Positions 7,602 through 17,300 are shown, numbered from the stretch's first letter. The stretch is DNA of 55,573 nt from an uncultured Anaerotruncus sp. (GCA_900539775.1 UQDL01000009.1:1-55573); one strand, 5' to 3'. A program made the numbers and translations. Notes: generated from the letters alone by a model not told the origin.

Positions 7602-7646
7602 ACATCGTTCAAATCAAAATCGTAACACGAATTGAAATGAGCAAAA
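7602..7646 (+). repeat. 45-bp direct repeat, right copy
   Basis: This matches 2251-2295 at 42 of 45 positions. Around it the motif TTTTGAGAGA or a close variant occurs three times (about 7513, 7592 and 7639), so the right copy lies within a small patch of degenerate repeats. No gene is seen between 7488 and 7933. Confidence 0.75.
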
Positions 7647-7672
7647 AATTTGAGAGACATTTCAAAAAATAA

Positions 7673-7710
7673 CGAGGGCTTAAAGTAATAAAACTTTAAG
7701 CCCTCGTTTT
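7673..7710 (+). terminator. intrinsic terminator
   Basis: CGAGGGCTTAAAGT (7673-7686) pairs perfectly with ACTTTAAGCCCTCG (7693-7706), then TTTT. The hairpin and the bases after it resemble the terminator at 19001-19041, so this may be a terminator module that has been copied. Confidence 0.8.
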
Positions 7711-7777
7711 AAGTTTGCCTTTTTATCTTCAACTGTTAAATTTTCGAGCTATCGGTCAGTGTTTTTTCTCAGATTAT

Positions 7778-7848
7778 ATGTTTGTTTTTTTGGTTAATAT
7801 TTTTTGAAATATAGCGTATAGACACTATACTTTATTAAATTTTTCATA
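7778..7848 (+). repeat. 71-bp promoter-bearing repeat, copy 1
   Basis: These 71 bases recur at 9401-9471 with one substitution. The repeat contains a promoter, TTGAAA (7804-7809), 16 bases, TATACT (7826-7831). A second possible promoter lies just outside this copy: TTGACA (7855-7860), 17 bases, TAATCT (7878-7883). Copy 1 drives the DUF4417 gene. Confidence 0.85.
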
Positions 7849-7933
7849 AAATGCTTGACAAAATTTGTTTTCTTCTCTAATCTGCTAAACTGGACTGTTG
7901 AGTCCTAATTTGCAGAAAGGGGTCATATTCACT

Positions 7934-9313
7934 ATGGAAGAAGAGAATTACAAATACAGAACAAATCCAATGTTTTTAAGAAATCAATTTGGTATGGATA
8001 TGCCAATACTGAAAAAGATTTCTTTACAGGATGATGAAAAAGAAGATTTAAGACTTATTGGCTTTGATATTGCAAAAACAGAAACAGATACTCACTTTAA
8101 CCGCTTTGTCCATTTCTTTTTGTATGATTATAAGTTTGAAGATATATGGAACAATCCTGATAAGTATATTGAAAAGTTATCACAGTACAAAGCTGTGCTT
8201 ACACCCGATTTCAGTATGTATATTGAAATGAATGAAAATATGCAAAGGTATAACACCTTTCGCAACAGATGGGTAGGTGCATACTTGGCAGATAAAGGTA
8301 TTCGGGTTATCCCAACAGTTAACTGGTGACTTGAAAACACTTTCGATTTCTGCTTTAATGGTATTGAAAAAGGAAGCACAGTTGCAGTATCGACTTATAT
8401 GGCAAGCGCACACGGAAACAGAGCCGACCAAAAAGATTTTTTTATGGCTGGCTACAATGAAATGCTAAAGCGTATTGAGCCGGAAACAATCATTTGCTAT
8501 CATTATCCGTTTCCTGAAATGAAAGGCAATATTTTATTCGTTGATTATGATTTAAGTTCCTGGCAACATTATGATGACGATAAAATTGAATTGCCGTATA
8601 CTCAGATGGAAAAGTATTTGCCGGGTATAGAAAAGCCGTCACTAAACAGTAATATTGTTGTTAAATATAATGATAATGCATCCTTAATTTTAAAAGGCAG
8701 CGGCAGTGTTCACGGCGGTCAATGGCAGCCTAATCCTGATAAGCCGGAAGATGCAAGGTTTTTAGGTGAACCGGGTGAAATAAAATATACTCATTTTTTT
8801 AGTAAAAACGGAGATTATTGGTATGAAACAAAAATTGGTGACGATGGAAAAGCTGTAAAAGAAAGGCACCATACAGATCACGGAAAAGCACATAAACATT
8901 CAAATCCACATGATCATGAAATCAATTGGGTTGGAGAAGACTGTCATCCAAAACCAAGTCCACCTATTAATTATCCTAATGGAGAATTGCCAAGTTTTAA
9001 ATATCATATAGCAAAAGGAGATAATAAAATGAATATAACAGAAATTACTATTGATGGGAATAGAGATTTCAAAACAAAATATGAATTTAAAGATGCAATA
9101 AGCAGAGGCTGTGATTTAGGATTTGAATGGCAAGGTATTGAATATGGAATATTTCCTGCTGAAAATAACCAATGGCTTGTCTGTTTATTGGGGGATGATG
9201 ATAGTAAGGATATTTATTATAACCATATTGACGATGTAATGAACCATAAAATCGGTGATGACAGGTTAATTGATATCTGTACAAAATTTACTGTTATTGA
9301 GAGAAGTTTATAA
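7934..9313 (+). pseudogene. DUF4417-domain protein interrupted by an in-frame TGA
   Basis: ATG 7934 (behind GAAAGGGG) opens a frame that stops at TGA 8327-8329 and then continues unbroken in the same frame to 9313. Residues before the stop (GIRVIPTVNW) and after it (LENTFDFCFNGIEKGS, then STYMASAHGNRADQKDFF) form one continuous DUF4417 domain in which a Gly is expected at the stop, so one GGA-to-TGA change explains it. After the domain come an extension with many His and Asp residues (RHHTDHG and HDHEINW) and a roughly 95-residue C-terminal module. DUF4417 proteins occur on phages and mobile elements and their function is unknown. The gene is either dead or now expressed as separate pieces. 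Confidence 0.75.
9029..9313 (+). CDS. possible separately translated C-terminal module of the DUF4417 gene
   Basis: Inside the long frame an ATG at 9029 is preceded by a strong AAAGGAG at 9014-9020 with 8-base spacing. It would give a 94-residue acidic protein beginning MNITEITIDGNRDFKTKYEF. A large gene with an internal strong start ahead of a small acidic C-terminal module resembles a toxin-immunity arrangement, but I see no toxin catalytic motif I can name. The same module is what survives of a second copy at 9480-9572. Whether it is translated on its own is inference from the ribosome binding site only. Confidence 0.4.
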   Translation: MNITEITIDGNRDFKTKYEFKDAISRGCDLGFEWQGIEYGIFPAENNQWLVCLLGDDDSKDIYYNHIDDVMNHKIGDDRLIDICTKFTVIERSL

Positions 9314-9321
9314 AAAACATA

Positions 9322-9352
9322 AGCCGTGAGCAAAACGCTCACGGCTGTTTTG
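9322..9352 (+). terminator. intrinsic terminator of the DUF4417 gene
   Basis: AGCCGTGAGC (9322-9331) pairs perfectly with GCTCACGGCT (9337-9346), followed by GTTTTGG. Confidence 0.8.
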
Positions 9353-9400
9353 GTATGTAAGTTATCGGTCATAATTTTTTACAAGATTGGTGACGAGGCG

Positions 9401-9471
9401 ATGTTTGTTTTTTAGGTTAATATTTTTTGAAATATAGCGTATAGACACTATACTTTATTAAATTTTTCATA
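9401..9471 (+). repeat. 71-bp promoter-bearing repeat, copy 2
   Basis: It differs from 7778-7848 only at 9414 (A for T). It carries the same TTGAAA-16-TATACT promoter but now leads into the tail of a deleted gene copy 9 bases on. Confidence 0.85.
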
Positions 9472-9479
9472 CAGTCTTT

Positions 9480-9572
9480 GAAAACATTGACGATGTAATG
9501 AATCACAAAATCGGTGATGATAAGCTTATTGATATATGCACAAAATTTACAGTTATTGAAAGAACATTTTAA
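9480..9572 (+). pseudogene. last 30 codons of a second DUF4417-type gene copy
   Basis: The frame ENIDDVMNHKIGDDKLIDIC and on to VIERTF-stop matches the C-terminus at 9223-9313 almost residue for residue, with several silent and a few amino-acid changes. Everything between promoter and tail is missing. This shows a former tandem gene pair that lost most of its second member, while divergence in the tail shows the copies were not recent duplicates. Confidence 0.8.
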
Positions 9573-9637
9573 TTTTCATTAAATCAAATATATTTCATTC
9601 AAATTACTGCCGAATTGTTAAATTAACAAAGAACAAG

Positions 9638-9670
9638 CCGAGGGTGTTTTAATCACTCTCGGTTTATTTG
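9638..9670 (+). terminator. intrinsic terminator
   Basis: CCGAGGGTG (9638-9646) and CACTCTCGG (9654-9662) pair with one G-U, followed by TTTATTTGTT. It probably ended the lost second DUF4417-type copy. The bases from 9671 to 9900 hold no gene, only an 18-bp dispersed repeat. Confidence 0.7.
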
Positions 9671-9741
9671 TTCATTTAAGCTATATGCAATTATTGAGGT
9701 TAAGTCATAAAAACGGTGTCTTTGCCAAAAGGTAAGGACTC

Positions 9742-9773
9742 TCAGACTGTCGATAAAGTGGCTAAAACGCGCC
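9742..9773 (+). repeat. dispersed 18-bp repeat with conserved CGCGCC, copy 1
   Basis: TCAGACTGTCGATAAAGT at 9742-9759 recurs exactly at 18286-18303. In both places CGCGCC follows 8 bases later. It may be the end of a small transposable or repetitive element; no partner end was found. Confidence 0.55.
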
Positions 9774-9908
9774 GCATTATAATAATTGTCATAGAGGCTA
9801 TATCTTACAGCAAAGATGACTCTTGCCAAAGCAAAACGCAGAATTTATACCACCTTCTCAAAATCTACCGGCGTGTAGAAATTTAAAATTCGGTTTTCCT
9901 AGATGCTG

Positions 9909-9940
9909 ACAGCACTTTGCTAAAAGTAAAGTGCTGTTTT
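9909..9940 (+). terminator. hairpin with T-run at the 3' end of the AraC-type gene
   Basis: ACAGCACTTT (9909-9918) pairs with AAAGTGCTGT (9928-9937) and TTTTTA overlaps and follows on the plus strand. The T-run favours termination of plus-strand transcripts approaching the convergent minus-strand gene. Confidence 0.6.
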
Positions 9941-10599
9941 TATCTGCCGGATTCTTTTTTTATTTCCCTAAAGCTTTTGCCATAGTATTTTTTTAAAAGT
10001 CTTTGTGTTTGCCTGTCACACAAACCTATCATCTGCGAAAGCTTTGTAAGAGTAATTTCGTTTTCGTACAAAAATGCTTGCTCTATTATTGCAAATCTTT
10101 TGTCATTCAAGTTTTCTTTATTAGCAAATTCTTGAAAATCTTTTGGCAAAAGCAATCTTGTAATCTGTGTTAAAATAATTATCATCAATCCCGATATCAC
10201 ACTTTTGTAATCAGGATTTTTATTTTTCCATTCGCTTAAAAGCATTTTTGCATATCTGTTGTCAACATTTTCAAGATAGCAAAAATTATGCTGTGTAAAA
10301 ATGCTTGAAAATACGTTTTTGCTTTTATCGTTTTTAATTTGTATCAACACAAATACATCTTCAATAGGGTTTTGCTCATCATAATTTTGGCTATGCCTAA
10401 TATTCGGCCCAGTAATAAAAAAATCGTTTTTCTTTAATTCATATTCTCTGCCATCGGCTATAAGCGTGCCTTTACCTTCGGTTACAAAATGCAGTTCATA
10501 GCAGCCTTTGGCGTGAACGTGCATCGGTATTTTTTCGCCGAGTTTGCCGCCGCCCAAATCTGTTATTATAAATTGTATTTTGTTCCAAATGAAATCCAT
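9940..10599 (-). CDS. AraC-family regulator, C-terminally truncated
   Basis: The 219-residue product has an N-terminal cupin-like sensor (HVHAKGCYELHFVTEGKG, near residues 27-44) and the first helix-turn-helix of an AraC domain (LTKLSQMIGLCDRQTQRLLK, near 182-201). It ends at YYGKSFREIKKESGR, where normal AraC domains continue for about 40 residues through the second helix-turn-helix. The truncation suggests impaired or altered DNA binding. It is divergent from the GH95 gene with a perfect 12-bp inverted repeat between, so it was probably that gene's sugar-responsive activator. Confidence 0.75.
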   Translation of the reverse strand: MDFIWNKIQFIITDLGGGKLGEKIPMHVHAKGCYELHFVTEGKGTLIADGREYELKKNDFFITGPNIRHSQNYDEQNPIEDVFVLIQIKNDKSKNVFSSIFTQHNFCYLENVDNRYAKMLLSEWKNKNPDYKSVISGLMIIILTQITRLLLPKDFQEFANKENLNDKRFAIIEQAFLYENEITLTKLSQMIGLCDRQTQRLLKKYYGKSFREIKKESGR

Positions 10600-10623
10600 T
10601 TATATCACCTTGCTTATTGTAGC

Positions 10624-10682
10624 ATAATACGACATTTATATAAAGATGATGTCGTATTATTTTTATGCCTGTATGTTATAAT
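10624..10682 (+). promoter_or_regulatory. operator palindrome and promoter of the GH95 gene
   Basis: ATAATACGACAT (10624-10635) and ATGTCGTATTAT (10649-10660) are perfect inverted arms around 13 bases. TATAAT at 10677-10682 is a good -10, but the -35 position (about 10654-10659) is poor and lies in the right arm, as expected for a promoter that needs an activator such as the adjacent AraC-type protein. Confidence 0.65.
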
Positions 10683-10699
10683 TTTTACGAGGTGAGTTT

Positions 10700-13366
10700 A
10701 TGAATAAATATGTAAAAAAAGCACTTTGCATGTTATTAACCGGAATTTTTGTTTTTTCGTTGGCATCTTGTTCAGGGGGCAAAGTCAGCGAAGGTGATAT
10801 TAAATCTCTCTTTAAAGATACCTCTAAAATTTCATTTTCATATGATTATACCGAGCTTAAAGATTCGAAAAAAAACAGAACTAAATCTTGGAGGCAGGGT
10901 ATGGTATCCGGAAACGGACTTCAAGGGTTTATTACAAGCGGCAGTCCATACAGCGATACATTTATTTTTCAAAATATGCATTTTATAATGCCTAATGAAA
11001 ATCAGCGAACTTGCCCTCAAACTTATGATGAACTTGAAACAGTAAAGCAAAGTATTATTAAAGGTGAAGATATCACGGATAATGCAAACTATGATGATGT
11101 ATACCGTTATCACCCGGGCGGCCAATTAAGGCTTGATTTTGATAAGAAAAGCAGTAAACAATATATTCGCTATACTGATTATGAAACATCACAGGTCGGT
11201 GTTGATTTTACGGATAAAAACGGCACTTGGAAGCGTACATCATTCACTTCAATGGCAGATGATGTTGTGATTACCAAGCTTAATAAATCATCTTCCGGCA
11301 GTAAACTTAATTTAACTTTATCATTTGATAACCTTTCAACTCTTGCAAACTTCGGCGACAGTGACGAAGTTAATATGAAGTATAAAAAATTAACTGATGA
11401 TAATGCAAACTACCTTGCACTTGTTTCACACTATCCTGATTATGAAAAAAGCGAACTTAAAAACGGCGGTTATGCAACAGTAACTTATGTAATTACTTCA
11501 GGCGGAAACAAAGAAAGAGTGTTGATAGATAAGAAAACAGACGAAACACAATTTTTGGGTGAAAATACAGGCATTAAAATAACCGATGCAGACAGTGTTT
11601 ATCTTCTTACCGTAAGTGACAGAACTTACAATATGGGAAAAATTGATGATTTTGAAAAGCAAAATGATTTTAAACTTGTTGAAGATTGCATAGCAAAGCT
11701 GGAATGTGTTGCTGCAAAATATGCAGGTAATAATGATTTTGATTATGATAAAGCGTTAAATAATCACTTGGAAATTTATCAGCCGCAATTCGACAGCGTT
11801 ACACTTTCGTTGGGTGAGGATAATTTTGATTCAAATGAAACACTTTTAAAAGCGCAAAAGGGTAAAAAGGAAATAAATTCTGCTCTTGCCCAGCGTACAT
11901 ATTATGCCGGCAGATATGCGTATCTTTGCTGTTCGGGTTATTCCACAAGCCGACTTTACGGTATGTGGACAGGTGAATTTAACACCGGCTGGGGCAGTAA
12001 ATATACAATGGACGCAAATGTTAATTTGCAAACTTCTTCAATGAATACGAGCAATATGTCACGCAGTCCTATTGGCTATGCATATTTCATTTTGCGACAG
12101 CTTCCCGATTGGGAAGAAAATGCATATGCAACACACGGGTTTAAAGACGCTATTCAGGCTCCGGTTAATACTGACGGTGATAAAGCTGTAATCACCGAAA
12201 CCTGCTATCCTTATCCTTTCAGATATTGGAACGCCGGCACATCTTGGATGATTAACCCGCTTTATGAAACTCTTCTTTCATATGGTAATATCAATATTCC
12301 TTTAAGTGATGAATTTGACCTTGAAAATCTTAAATCGGTTCTCTCTGTTACCGAAAAAGACTTAACAGAAATTCAAATTGAAGAAATTAGAAAGCGTGGA
12401 TATTTAAGGCTTGAAGAAGATATTTTATATCCGCTTTTGTTGAAAAGTGCAAATTATTGGAGTCAGCTGATGAGCCCTGAATATTATACCGCAAAAGACG
12501 GTTCTATTCATTATGAAGATGGCAAAACATCATTAAATGACGGTGAAACATATTGCATTTTGCCAAGCTATTCGCCTGAAAATAATCCGTCAAATTATAA
12601 CAGCCCATCGGATGCTAACTGCGCTATTGATATTTCGGCCTGCCGTGATAATCTTAATATGCTTATTAAAGTTATGGGCGATATTGATAAAAGTGCAGAT
12701 ACTTCTAAATGGCAGGAACTTGAAAAAAATCTTCCGCCGTATCTTTATGATGAAACAGGTGCTCTTAAAGAATGGGCAACAACTTCATTTGATGAAAATA
12801 ATGAACATCGTCATTTAAGTCACCTTTACGGTGTATGGCCGCTTTTTGAAACGCAGGGAAATGATGAACTGTCAAAAGCCTGCGAGCAGGCAATTGCAAA
12901 CAGGCAGAGTGAAAATGAAGCGTCACACGCACTTGTTCACCGCAGTCTTATTGCTTCAAGGTTAAAGGATTCAGATTCTTTAACAGATGCCCTCGTTAAA
13001 CTTATGAACCATAAAATCAGGTATGATTCACTAATGACTAACCACGATTATGACCAAGGCAGTTGCTATTGTACTGATTTTGCGATAGGCTATCTCGGTA
13101 TTATAAATGAATCACTTGTTTATTCACATAATAACGATATTGAGTTTCTTCCGGCCCTGCCGAATTCGGGTTTTGAAAACGGAACGCTTAAAGGGATTAA
13201 AACCCGTAACCGTGCTACCGTAACTGAATTAAAATGGACCGACGGCGGTAAGACAATAAGCGCAACCGTTACTTCGGATATTGACCAAAAGCTTAATATT
13301 AAAGCCGGCGGCAAATCACAAACAGTTGAATTTAAAGCAGGAGAGAGTAAAACATTTAATTTTTAA
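10700..13366 (+). CDS. glycoside hydrolase family 95-type lipoprotein (alpha-L-fucosidase/galactosidase)
   Basis: An 888-residue exported enzyme. The N-terminus is a lipoprotein signal (hydrophobic helix then SLASC, Cys24), so it should be anchored outside the membrane. The body has GH95 landmarks: WRQGMVSGNGLQGFI near residue 63, a central GMWTGEFNTGWGSKYTMDAN segment near 422, GTSWMINPLYETL, then NNEHRHLSHLYGVWP near 705 in the catalytic barrel. Family members release alpha-L-fucose or L-galactose from glycans such as mucin or plant polymers. GAGGTGAG precedes ATG 10700. The divergent AraC-type gene is its likely regulator. Length is typical for the family. The exact sugar specificity is not determined. 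Confidence 0.85.
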   Translation: MNKYVKKALCMLLTGIFVFSLASCSGGKVSEGDIKSLFKDTSKISFSYDYTELKDSKKNRTKSWRQGMVSGNGLQGFITSGSPYSDTFIFQNMHFIMPNENQRTCPQTYDELETVKQSIIKGEDITDNANYDDVYRYHPGGQLRLDFDKKSSKQYIRYTDYETSQVGVDFTDKNGTWKRTSFTSMADDVVITKLNKSSSGSKLNLTLSFDNLSTLANFGDSDEVNMKYKKLTDDNANYLALVSHYPDYEKSELKNGGYATVTYVITSGGNKERVLIDKKTDETQFLGENTGIKITDADSVYLLTVSDRTYNMGKIDDFEKQNDFKLVEDCIAKLECVAAKYAGNNDFDYDKALNNHLEIYQPQFDSVTLSLGEDNFDSNETLLKAQKGKKEINSALAQRTYYAGRYAYLCCSGYSTSRLYGMWTGEFNTGWGSKYTMDANVNLQTSSMNTSNMSRSPIGYAYFILRQLPDWEENAYATHGFKDAIQAPVNTDGDKAVITETCYPYPFRYWNAGTSWMINPLYETLLSYGNINIPLSDEFDLENLKSVLSVTEKDLTEIQIEEIRKRGYLRLEEDILYPLLLKSANYWSQLMSPEYYTAKDGSIHYEDGKTSLNDGETYCILPSYSPENNPSNYNSPSDANCAIDISACRDNLNMLIKVMGDIDKSADTSKWQELEKNLPPYLYDETGALKEWATTSFDENNEHRHLSHLYGVWPLFETQGNDELSKACEQAIANRQSENEASHALVHRSLIASRLKDSDSLTDALVKLMNHKIRYDSLMTNHDYDQGSCYCTDFAIGYLGIINESLVYSHNNDIEFLPALPNSGFENGTLKGIKTRNRATVTELKWTDGGKTISATVTSDIDQKLNIKAGGKSQTVEFKAGESKTFNF

Positions 13367-13374
13367 GTGTTTAA

Positions 13375-13404
13375 AAGGATATAGCCAAAGCTGTATCCTT
13401 CAGT
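13375..13404 (+). terminator. hairpin after the GH95 gene
   Basis: AAGGATATAGC (13375-13385) pairs with GCTGTATCCTT (13390-13400) with one G-U; the following CAGTTT is a weak T-run. Probably the GH95 terminator. Confidence 0.55.
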
Positions 13405-13633
13405 TTATCGAAAAGTGTTCAAGAAATCATACCTTCCGGATTTTTCCTGATGGTGAAAATTGTGATTCTTATCGATTGCCTGCTATGTTTGATAGCCTTA
13501 AGGGTTATGAAATACAAAAGAGTGATAAAGTAGCAGACTTTGCGTTTCAAATAACTCCTCAATGTAAGGTTTGCAATTTTTCATACGAATATGCTCTGCA
13601 AAGAAAGCAAAAAACAGATATGCTTAAATTTGC
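13405..13633. other. unassigned stretch, possibly decayed coding sequence
   Basis: The plus strand is open through this stretch with a protein-like composition (for example YRLPAMFDSLKGYEIQ), but no start codon with a ribosome binding site is present. The frame runs on across the antisense of a clear GH39 remnant, so it is not annotated as a gene. Confidence 0.3.
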
Positions 13634-14035
13634 TTATCCTTTAATAATCATTCTGTTAATTTCATTTGCAGACAGCGAAATCTCAACGGCTATATATCCG
13701 TTATCATACGCAAATTCCGCATTTTTCTCCTTAGGTTTTGAAACCTCTTTTAGAAGTTCTATCTGTTGCGGCGTCGGCATTTGCGAACAACCCATTTTTT
13801 CCATAATGCGTACAAATTTGAAAATCCCAAATCAATTACATACTGTGTAATTGATTTGGGATTTTCCGCTTTAATTTTCAGCGTGATGCTTTCCGCCTTA
13901 TCCGTTTCATCAAAATCAAGTAGGAATGCGATAATATGAATTTCACCGTCTTTATTGAACACGGCAACATCCGCATTTCCCGTGTTTGAAATATCATAGC
14001 AACGGTTTCCGGCATATTAGTGCGTAGAAACAAAA
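13634..14035 (-). pseudogene. GH39-like beta-xylosidase, C-terminal remnant
   Basis: Read on the minus strand, one frame gives GNADVAVFNKDGEIHIIAFL and then QYVIDLGFSNLYALWKK. A run of six A residues shifts the frame, and the next frame continues MGCSQMPTPQQIELLKEVSK to a stop at 13634-13636. Joined, this matches the end of GH39 xylosidases, where the conserved pattern is an Asp-rich strand, then N-YALWKKMG and a PTP-QI-LK helix. A further stop lies upstream. At least two disabling changes and a missing N-terminus make it a dead gene. The family call is from recalled pattern. Confidence 0.6.
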
Positions 14036-14239
14036 TCAACAGGCGTATTGCCTTTGCTTCATAAATAATCCCCCGTTATTGACTGAATTTTTAAGTATCA
14101 ATCTGATTTCATAACAGACAAATGAAAAATCCCTGTCAAGCATTTTATTCAAATCATTCGCAATTTCGGAATAATACAACAATCCGGATTACTATATTAT
14201 GTCGGCTGTATAATTGACAAAAATTTAACTAAATATCCA

Positions 14240-14268
14240 TTGACACACACTTTATTTTACAATATAAT
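14240..14268 (+). promoter_or_regulatory. promoter of the M64 peptidase gene
   Basis: TTGACA (14240-14245), 17 bases, TATAAT (14263-14268): both hexamers are consensus. The start codon lies 36 bases downstream, behind AAGGGAAGTG. Confidence 0.85.
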
Positions 14269-14304
14269 GAAAGCAAATATACCATTTATAAGGGAAGTGA
14301 CTTA

Positions 14305-17300
14305 ATGACGAAAAAAATAACAGCAATATTGTTGGCACTGTGCATGGCAATTTCCGTTTTGCCGATAACCGTTCAGGCGGCATCAAAGCCCGATATTAAA
14401 GTAGGCGATTATGTAAAAATGGGCACATATAATAATGCTTCGATTCTTTGGCGATGTGTAAGCATTGACGATAACGGCCCGCTTATGCTTGCAGACAGAA
14501 TTATTGACACTCTTGCATATGATGCCAAAACAAACGACAACAGCAATTCAAAATCCCACAGCAGAAGCTATAAGCGTGATGATTACGGTTCTAACTATTG
14601 GAAAGACAGTAATATGCGCTCTTGGCTCAATTCAACCGCAGATGCAGGCAAGGTTGATTGGCTTTGCGGCAATCCGCCGAAGGATGGCTATGTCAGCGAA
14701 ACGGGTGCTTATAATGACAAAGCAGGCTTTCTTAATGCTTTTTCAAAATCGGAAATTGCGGCTATGAAAACCGTAACTCAACATTCCCTTGTATCACATC
14801 CAGAATACAATAAGGGCATTGTCAATGGTGATGCAAATTCGGATTTGTACTACTATACAGACATTGCATATGCGGCAATAAATTACGATAGTGCATATTT
14901 TGAAACCACAACCGAAAAGGTATTCCTTCTTGATGTTAAACAAGCAAATGCCGTGTGGAAAAATCTTAAAGGCTATTATATTGCTTACAATAGCAACGGA
15001 ATGGCTTGGCCTTATTGGCTTCGCACCCCTGTTACCGATTGCAATCACGATATGCGTTATATCAGCTCAAGCGGTGAAGTTGGCAGATACGCTCCGTGGT
15101 ATTCAGATTTGGGCGTAAGACCCGCATTTTATCTTGATTCCGAATATTTCGTTTCCACTTCGGGCAGCGGCTCACAAAGTAATCCTTATATAGGCTCTGC
15201 TCCCAACAAGCAGGAGGCAGACTACACAATTTCCGAGCCGGCGGAAGAGGCTAATCCGGATTGGAATGTCAGCACGGAGCAAAGCATTCAACTTACCTTG
15301 GGGCCGTGGTATTCCGGTGACGGAAAATACGCCAACTCCACCATTCCGGTATACACTATTCAAAAAACACGAAGCGACACGGAAAATATGGTTGTTGTTG
15401 TTTGCGGCGAGGGATATACAAAAAGCCAGCAAGGCAAATTTATCAACGATGTTAAACGACTTTGGCAGGAGGCCATGAAATATGAGCCTTATCGAAGTTA
15501 TGCCGACAGGTTCAATGTTTACGCTCTTTGCACAGCTTCCGAATCAACTTTTGATAATGGCGGAAGTACATTCTTTGATGTTATAGTTGACAAATATAAT
15601 TCTCCTGTTATTTCCAACAACCTCCACGGAAGCCAATGGAAAAATCATATTTTTGAAAGATGTATCGGACCTGAATTTATTGAGAAAATCCACGATGCTC
15701 ACATCAAAAAAACAACCGACCCGAATACAATTCCGATGAAGCCGAACGGTGAGTCGAACGAATATGAGCCGTATTATTATGTTCACGATTATATTGCCCA
15801 GTTCGCTATGGTTGTAAATACAACGAATGATTTCGGCGGTGCTTATAATAACCGTGAATACGGTTTTCATTATTTCATTTCGCCGTCAGACAGCTACCGT
15901 GCACCAAAGACCTTTGCACATGAGCTTGGGCACAGCTTGCTTGGCCTTGGTGATGAATACAGCACCGGGTATTTGCTTGAAGATAAAGAGCTGAAATCGC
16001 TTAATCTTTCCTCGGTTGAAGACCCTGAAAAGATAAAATGGAGGCAACTTTTAGGATTTAGAAACACCTATACCTGCCGCAATGCTTACGGCTCAAAAAT
16101 GCTTGTTTCAAGCTATGAGTGTATAATGAGAGACACTAATTATCAATTTTGTGAGGTTTGCCGCTTGCAGGGCTTCAAGCGTATGTCTCAGCTTGTTAAT
16201 GATATAGATCTCTATGTTGCGCCTCCCGAAATAAAGGAGTACACGGGTGCATATTCAAGCCCCTCCGATTTCACAGATCTTGAAACAAGCGCATACTATA
16301 ATTATACATATAATCGCAGCGACCGGCTTTTAAGCGGCAACAGCAAAAGCAGATTTAATACCGATATGAAGGGCAAAAAAATCGAGCTTAGAACCGTTAT
16401 TCAAAATATTTCGGATAAGAAAACACGGCAGTTAAAATTTAAAATGTGGATTAAGCATTCCGACGGAAGCGTTGCAACAGATTCTTCGGGAAATCCGCTT
16501 CAAACAGTGCAAACCTTTGATATTCCGACTTGGAACGATAAAGCGAATTTTTGGCCGATCGGCGCTTTGGATCACATTAAAAGCGATTTTAATTCGGGCC
16601 TGAAAAGCTGCTCGCTTATTTATCAAATTCCGTCTGATGCACAGCTTAAGAACGGCGATACCGTGGCATTTCAGGTGCTCGATGAAAACGGAAATGTGCT
16701 TGCAGACGACAATACGGAAACACAGCGCTACACAACCGTTTCAATTCAGTATAAATTTGAGGACGGCTCTGAAATTCCAAACACTGCCGGCGGAACATTT
16801 ACCGTGCCATACGGCACAAAGCTTGATTTAGTCCCTGCAAAATCGCTCTATGGCTACGAATTTGTAAAGGCAGACGGCTTAAATAAGCCTATTGTTTCGG
16901 ACGGAACGGTTGTTACATATTATTACAAAAATAAAAACGAAGAACACACTCACACATGGTCTGCTTGGAAATACAATAATGATGCTGTTTATAACTCATC
17001 AAGTGATTATAAAGATGGCACGCAGACTCGTACTTGCTCCGCTTGCGGTGAAAGCGAAACAAAAGAGGCACCGAATACGGCTCTTCTTCGCCGCAGAGGT
17101 AATGCACTGTCGCTTGAAAGCAGTATCACTCTTGCAACTTACATTACCAAAGATGTAGTCGATTATTATGACGAAGTGTATGCCGAGTTTACCCGAAACG
17201 GTAAAACCGAAAAAGTGTATCCGTCGGGTAAAACATTAACTTCAAATTCAATCGTTTATTGCATATTTGATTATACGGGTATTTCACCGCAGGCTTTAGG

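Noticed and set aside
7498..7660. A CRISPR-like or tandem repeat array because TTTGAGAGA recurs
   Set aside because: Only three short irregular occurrences with unequal spacing; no spacers or cas genes.
13281..13850. A 189-residue plus-strand frame after the GH95 gene
   Set aside because: It starts inside the GH95 gene, lacks a ribosome binding site and runs over the antisense of a clear GH39 remnant.
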